Positions 5,056-6,192 of a stretch of DNA of 6,192 bases are shown here, one piece after another. The stretch comes from Paracoccaceae bacterium (GTDB lineage: Bacteria > Pseudomonadota > Alphaproteobacteria > Rhodobacterales > Rhodobacteraceae): the NCBI GenBank assembly GCA_007131465.1, contig SLQN01000481.1, positions 1 through 6,192 on the forward strand, given 5' to 3'. Positions within the stretch are counted from its first letter, which is position 1. Every line of letters begins with the position of its first letter. Position numbers and translations under genes: made by a program. Under the pieces are notes generated by a model. That model searched no databases and had not been told where the DNA came from. It was given only the letters and a program-made list of their open reading frames with translations.

Positions 5056-5981
5056 TGGCGGTTCTTCTTCTGGCAGAAGTGACCGATGGCGCGCTGAACA
5101 TGGATGCGACATCGAAAGCCGTAACCGCCGCGCGCCTGTTGGGCGATGTGACGGTGCTCTGTGCAGGCGCATCGGCGGCAGCGGCGGCAGCCGATGCGGC
5201 GGGGATTGACGGGGTGTCGAAAGTTTTGTGCGCCGAAGATGCGTCGCTGGGCCACCGGCTTGCCGAGCCGACAGCAGCGCTGATCGTGTCGCTGGCGGGC
5301 GATTACAGCCATATCGTGGCCCCCGCGACCACCGACGCAAAGAACATCCTGCCGCGTGTGGCCGCCCTTCTCGATGTGATGGTCCTCTCGGATGTGTCGG
5401 GCGTCGTGGATGCCGACACGTTCGAGCGCCCAATCTATGCCGGCAACGCGATCCAGACCGTAAAATCCGCAGACGCGACCAAGGTCATCTCGTTTCGAAC
5501 CTCGACCTTCGAGGCTGCAGGCACAGGCGGTCCGGCCCCGGTCGAGACGATTGCCGTGACCGAGGACCCGGCACTGTCGGAATGGGTCGAGGACAAGGTC
5601 GCGGCGTCAGACCGGCCCGAACTGACCTCGGCCAAGGTCGTGGTGTCGGGGGGGCGCGGCATCGGCTCGCAAGAGGATTTCAAGATCATCGAAGGGCTGG
5701 CCGACAAGCTGGGCGCTGCCGTGGGCGCATCGCGCGCGGCGGTGGATTCGGGCTATGCGCCCAATGACTGGCAAGTGGGCCAGACCGGCAAGGTGGTCGC
5801 ACCCGACCTGTATATCGCCGTCGGCATTTCCGGGGCGATCCAGCATCTGGCCGGCATGAAGGACAGCAAGGTGATCGTCGCCATCAACAAGGACGAGGAA
5901 GCGCCGATCTTTCAGGTGGCCGATTACGGGTTGGTGGGCGACCTGTTCACACTGGTCCCGGAACTGACCGAGAAGCTCTGA
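5055..5981 (+). CDS. etfA: Electron transfer flavoprotein, alpha subunit
   Basis: This 308-residue EtfA provides most of the FAD site of the ETF heterodimer. The N-terminal half (~1-185) is the variable alpha/beta domain. The C-terminal FAD domain has [10 protein letters not shown] (195-204), ASRAAVDSG (225-233), VGQTGK (241-246), the signature [17 protein letters not shown] (252-268) with H264, [11 protein letters not shown] (276-286) with N278, and YGLVGDLF (291-298). All correspond to human ETFA positions that contact FAD. The length and ending VPELTEKL are typical. It starts on the last base of the etfB stop and is followed after 17 bases by a strong hairpin, so etfBA appears to be a two-gene unit. 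Related genomes often carry a 3-hydroxyacyl-CoA dehydrogenase gene next; here the hairpin and a convergent reading frame follow instead. An alanine-rich, repetitive codon patch (5169-5200) and a G7 run (5648-5654) were noted; the frame is intact. Confidence 0.97.
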   Translation: MAVLLLAEVTDGALNMDATSKAVTAARLLGDVTVLCAGASAAAAAADAAGIDGVSKVLCAEDASLGHRLAEPTAALIVSLAGDYSHIVAPATTDAKNILPRVAALLDVMVLSDVSGVVDADTFERPIYAGNAIQTVKSADATKVISFRTSTFEAAGTGGPAPVETIAVTEDPALSEWVEDKVAASDRPELTSAKVVVSGGRGIGSQEDFKIIEGLADKLGAAVGASRAAVDSGYAPNDWQVGQTGKVVAPDLYIAVGISGAIQHLAGMKDSKVIVAINKDEEAPIFQVADYGLVGDLFTLVPELTEKL

Positions 5982-5998
5982 TCACCGCAAAGCGCCGT

Positions 5999-6027
5999 AT
6001 AGGCCGCCCCGTTCCGGGGCGGCCTAT
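5999..6027. terminator. Hairpin terminator downstream of etfA, possibly bidirectional
   Basis: A perfect 13-bp inverted repeat, ATAGGCCGCCCCG (5999-6011) and CGGGGCGGCCTAT (6015-6027), closes a TTC triloop. It lies 17 bases after the etfA stop and before the end of a likely convergent gene. The stem is the strongest in the window but has no T-run after it on the + strand, so it may act with Rho or as a 3'-end barrier serving both sides. Confidence 0.7.
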
Positions 6028-6074
6028 CGCGTTGCGCCCAAAGCCCGATGCGAAGCATCACACCGAGCGGGCGC

Positions 6075-6192
6075 TCACCCCGATTGACCAAAGCGCGACT
6101 GCCAGCTTGGCAGCATATCGCCCGGCAAGGTTGCGGCCTCGTAAACCCCGCGTGCAATGGCGCGACTCACGCAGGTCGCGGCGGCATGGCCG
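6075..6192 (-). CDS. Probable 3' end of an unidentified convergent gene
   Basis: On the - strand a frame enters from the right edge (first full codon 6191-6189) and runs 38 codons to TGA at 6077-6075. The peptide contains ATCVSRAIARGVYEA followed by LPGDMLPSWQSRFG, which looks like a folded-protein C-terminus with a helix and a short tail. About three quarters of the third codon positions are G or C, as in the other genes here. I do not recognise the family. Supporting evidence is the codon bias, the protein-like composition and the hairpin between it and etfA. The competing - strand frame that reads on under etfA (5924-6157) is rich in Arg and Cys and looks like a shadow. The sequence from 6028 to 6074 holds nothing I can identify. 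Confidence 0.4.
   Translation of the reverse strand, partial: GHAAATCVSRAIARGVYEAATLPGDMLPSWQSRFGQSG

Noticed and set aside
5169..5200. GCGGCAGC-like short repeat
   Set aside because: It encodes an alanine-rich stretch of EtfA (residues 39-50) and is explained by codon repetition; there is no sign of a mobile or regulatory repeat.
4267..5433. 388-codon open frame on the - strand across etfB and etfA
   Set aside because: It is antisense to two unmistakable ETF genes, and its composition (Arg, His, Pro-rich start) is that of a shadow frame.
5924..6157. 77-codon open frame on the - strand over the etfA end and terminator
   Set aside because: It runs through the hairpin and the antisense of etfA, has Cys/Arg-rich composition, and competes with a more protein-like frame at 6075-6192.
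1..6192. CRISPR arrays, tRNA/rRNA genes, insertion sequences, prophage or integration sites
   Set aside because: No regularly spaced repeats, cloverleaf-like sequences, transposase frames or flanking repeats were seen on either strand.

Overview
The window is GC-rich, gene-dense bacterial DNA. Every confidently identified gene reads on the + strand; only an unidentified 3' fragment at the right edge appears to lie on the - strand. Gene content and order (propionyl-CoA synthetase, an HPt/response-regulator pair, a small two-helix HIG1-like membrane protein, a PduO-type cobalamin adenosyltransferase, then etfB-etfA), together with the codon bias, suggest an alphaproteobacterium, most likely of the Rhodobacterales. 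The organism assignment is inferred from recalled gene neighbourhoods, not from a marker gene.

Layout. (1) 1-594: 3' end of prpE (propionyl-CoA synthetase), followed by a perfect 10-bp GC hairpin. (2) 595-739: a leader region with two copies of the 9-mer TTGTGACAA and a 15-bp inverted repeat. (3) 740-3319: a tightly packed, probably co-transcribed block of an HPt phosphotransfer protein, an NtrC-type response regulator (ATGA overlap) and a short-chain dehydrogenase similar to YbbO (26-bp overlap). (4) 3398-4178: a 68-residue two-helix membrane protein and, one base later, an ATP:cob(I)alamin adenosyltransferase. (5) 4294-5981: etfB and etfA with a 1-base overlap, closed by a 13-bp hairpin. 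(6) 6028-6192: little recognisable content apart from the probable 3' end of a convergent - strand gene.

How it fits together. PrpE makes propionyl-CoA. Its usual assimilation through methylmalonyl-CoA needs adenosylcobalamin, the product of the adenosyltransferase. EtfAB collects electrons from acyl-CoA dehydrogenases and passes them to ETF:quinone oxidoreductase. The window therefore leans towards acyl-CoA metabolism, although the genes appear to belong to several transcription units. The HPt/response-regulator pair resembles the last two steps of a multistep phosphorelay (LuxU/LuxO-like logic) and has no kinase nearby.

The most unusual item is the response regulator. Its receiver domain, Walker A motif and Fis-type HTH look intact. 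Its central AAA+ domain has lost the GAFTGA loop, the Walker B Asp-Glu pair, the sensor I Asn and both arginine-finger positions. It is therefore unlikely to be a sigma-54 activator despite its overall architecture.
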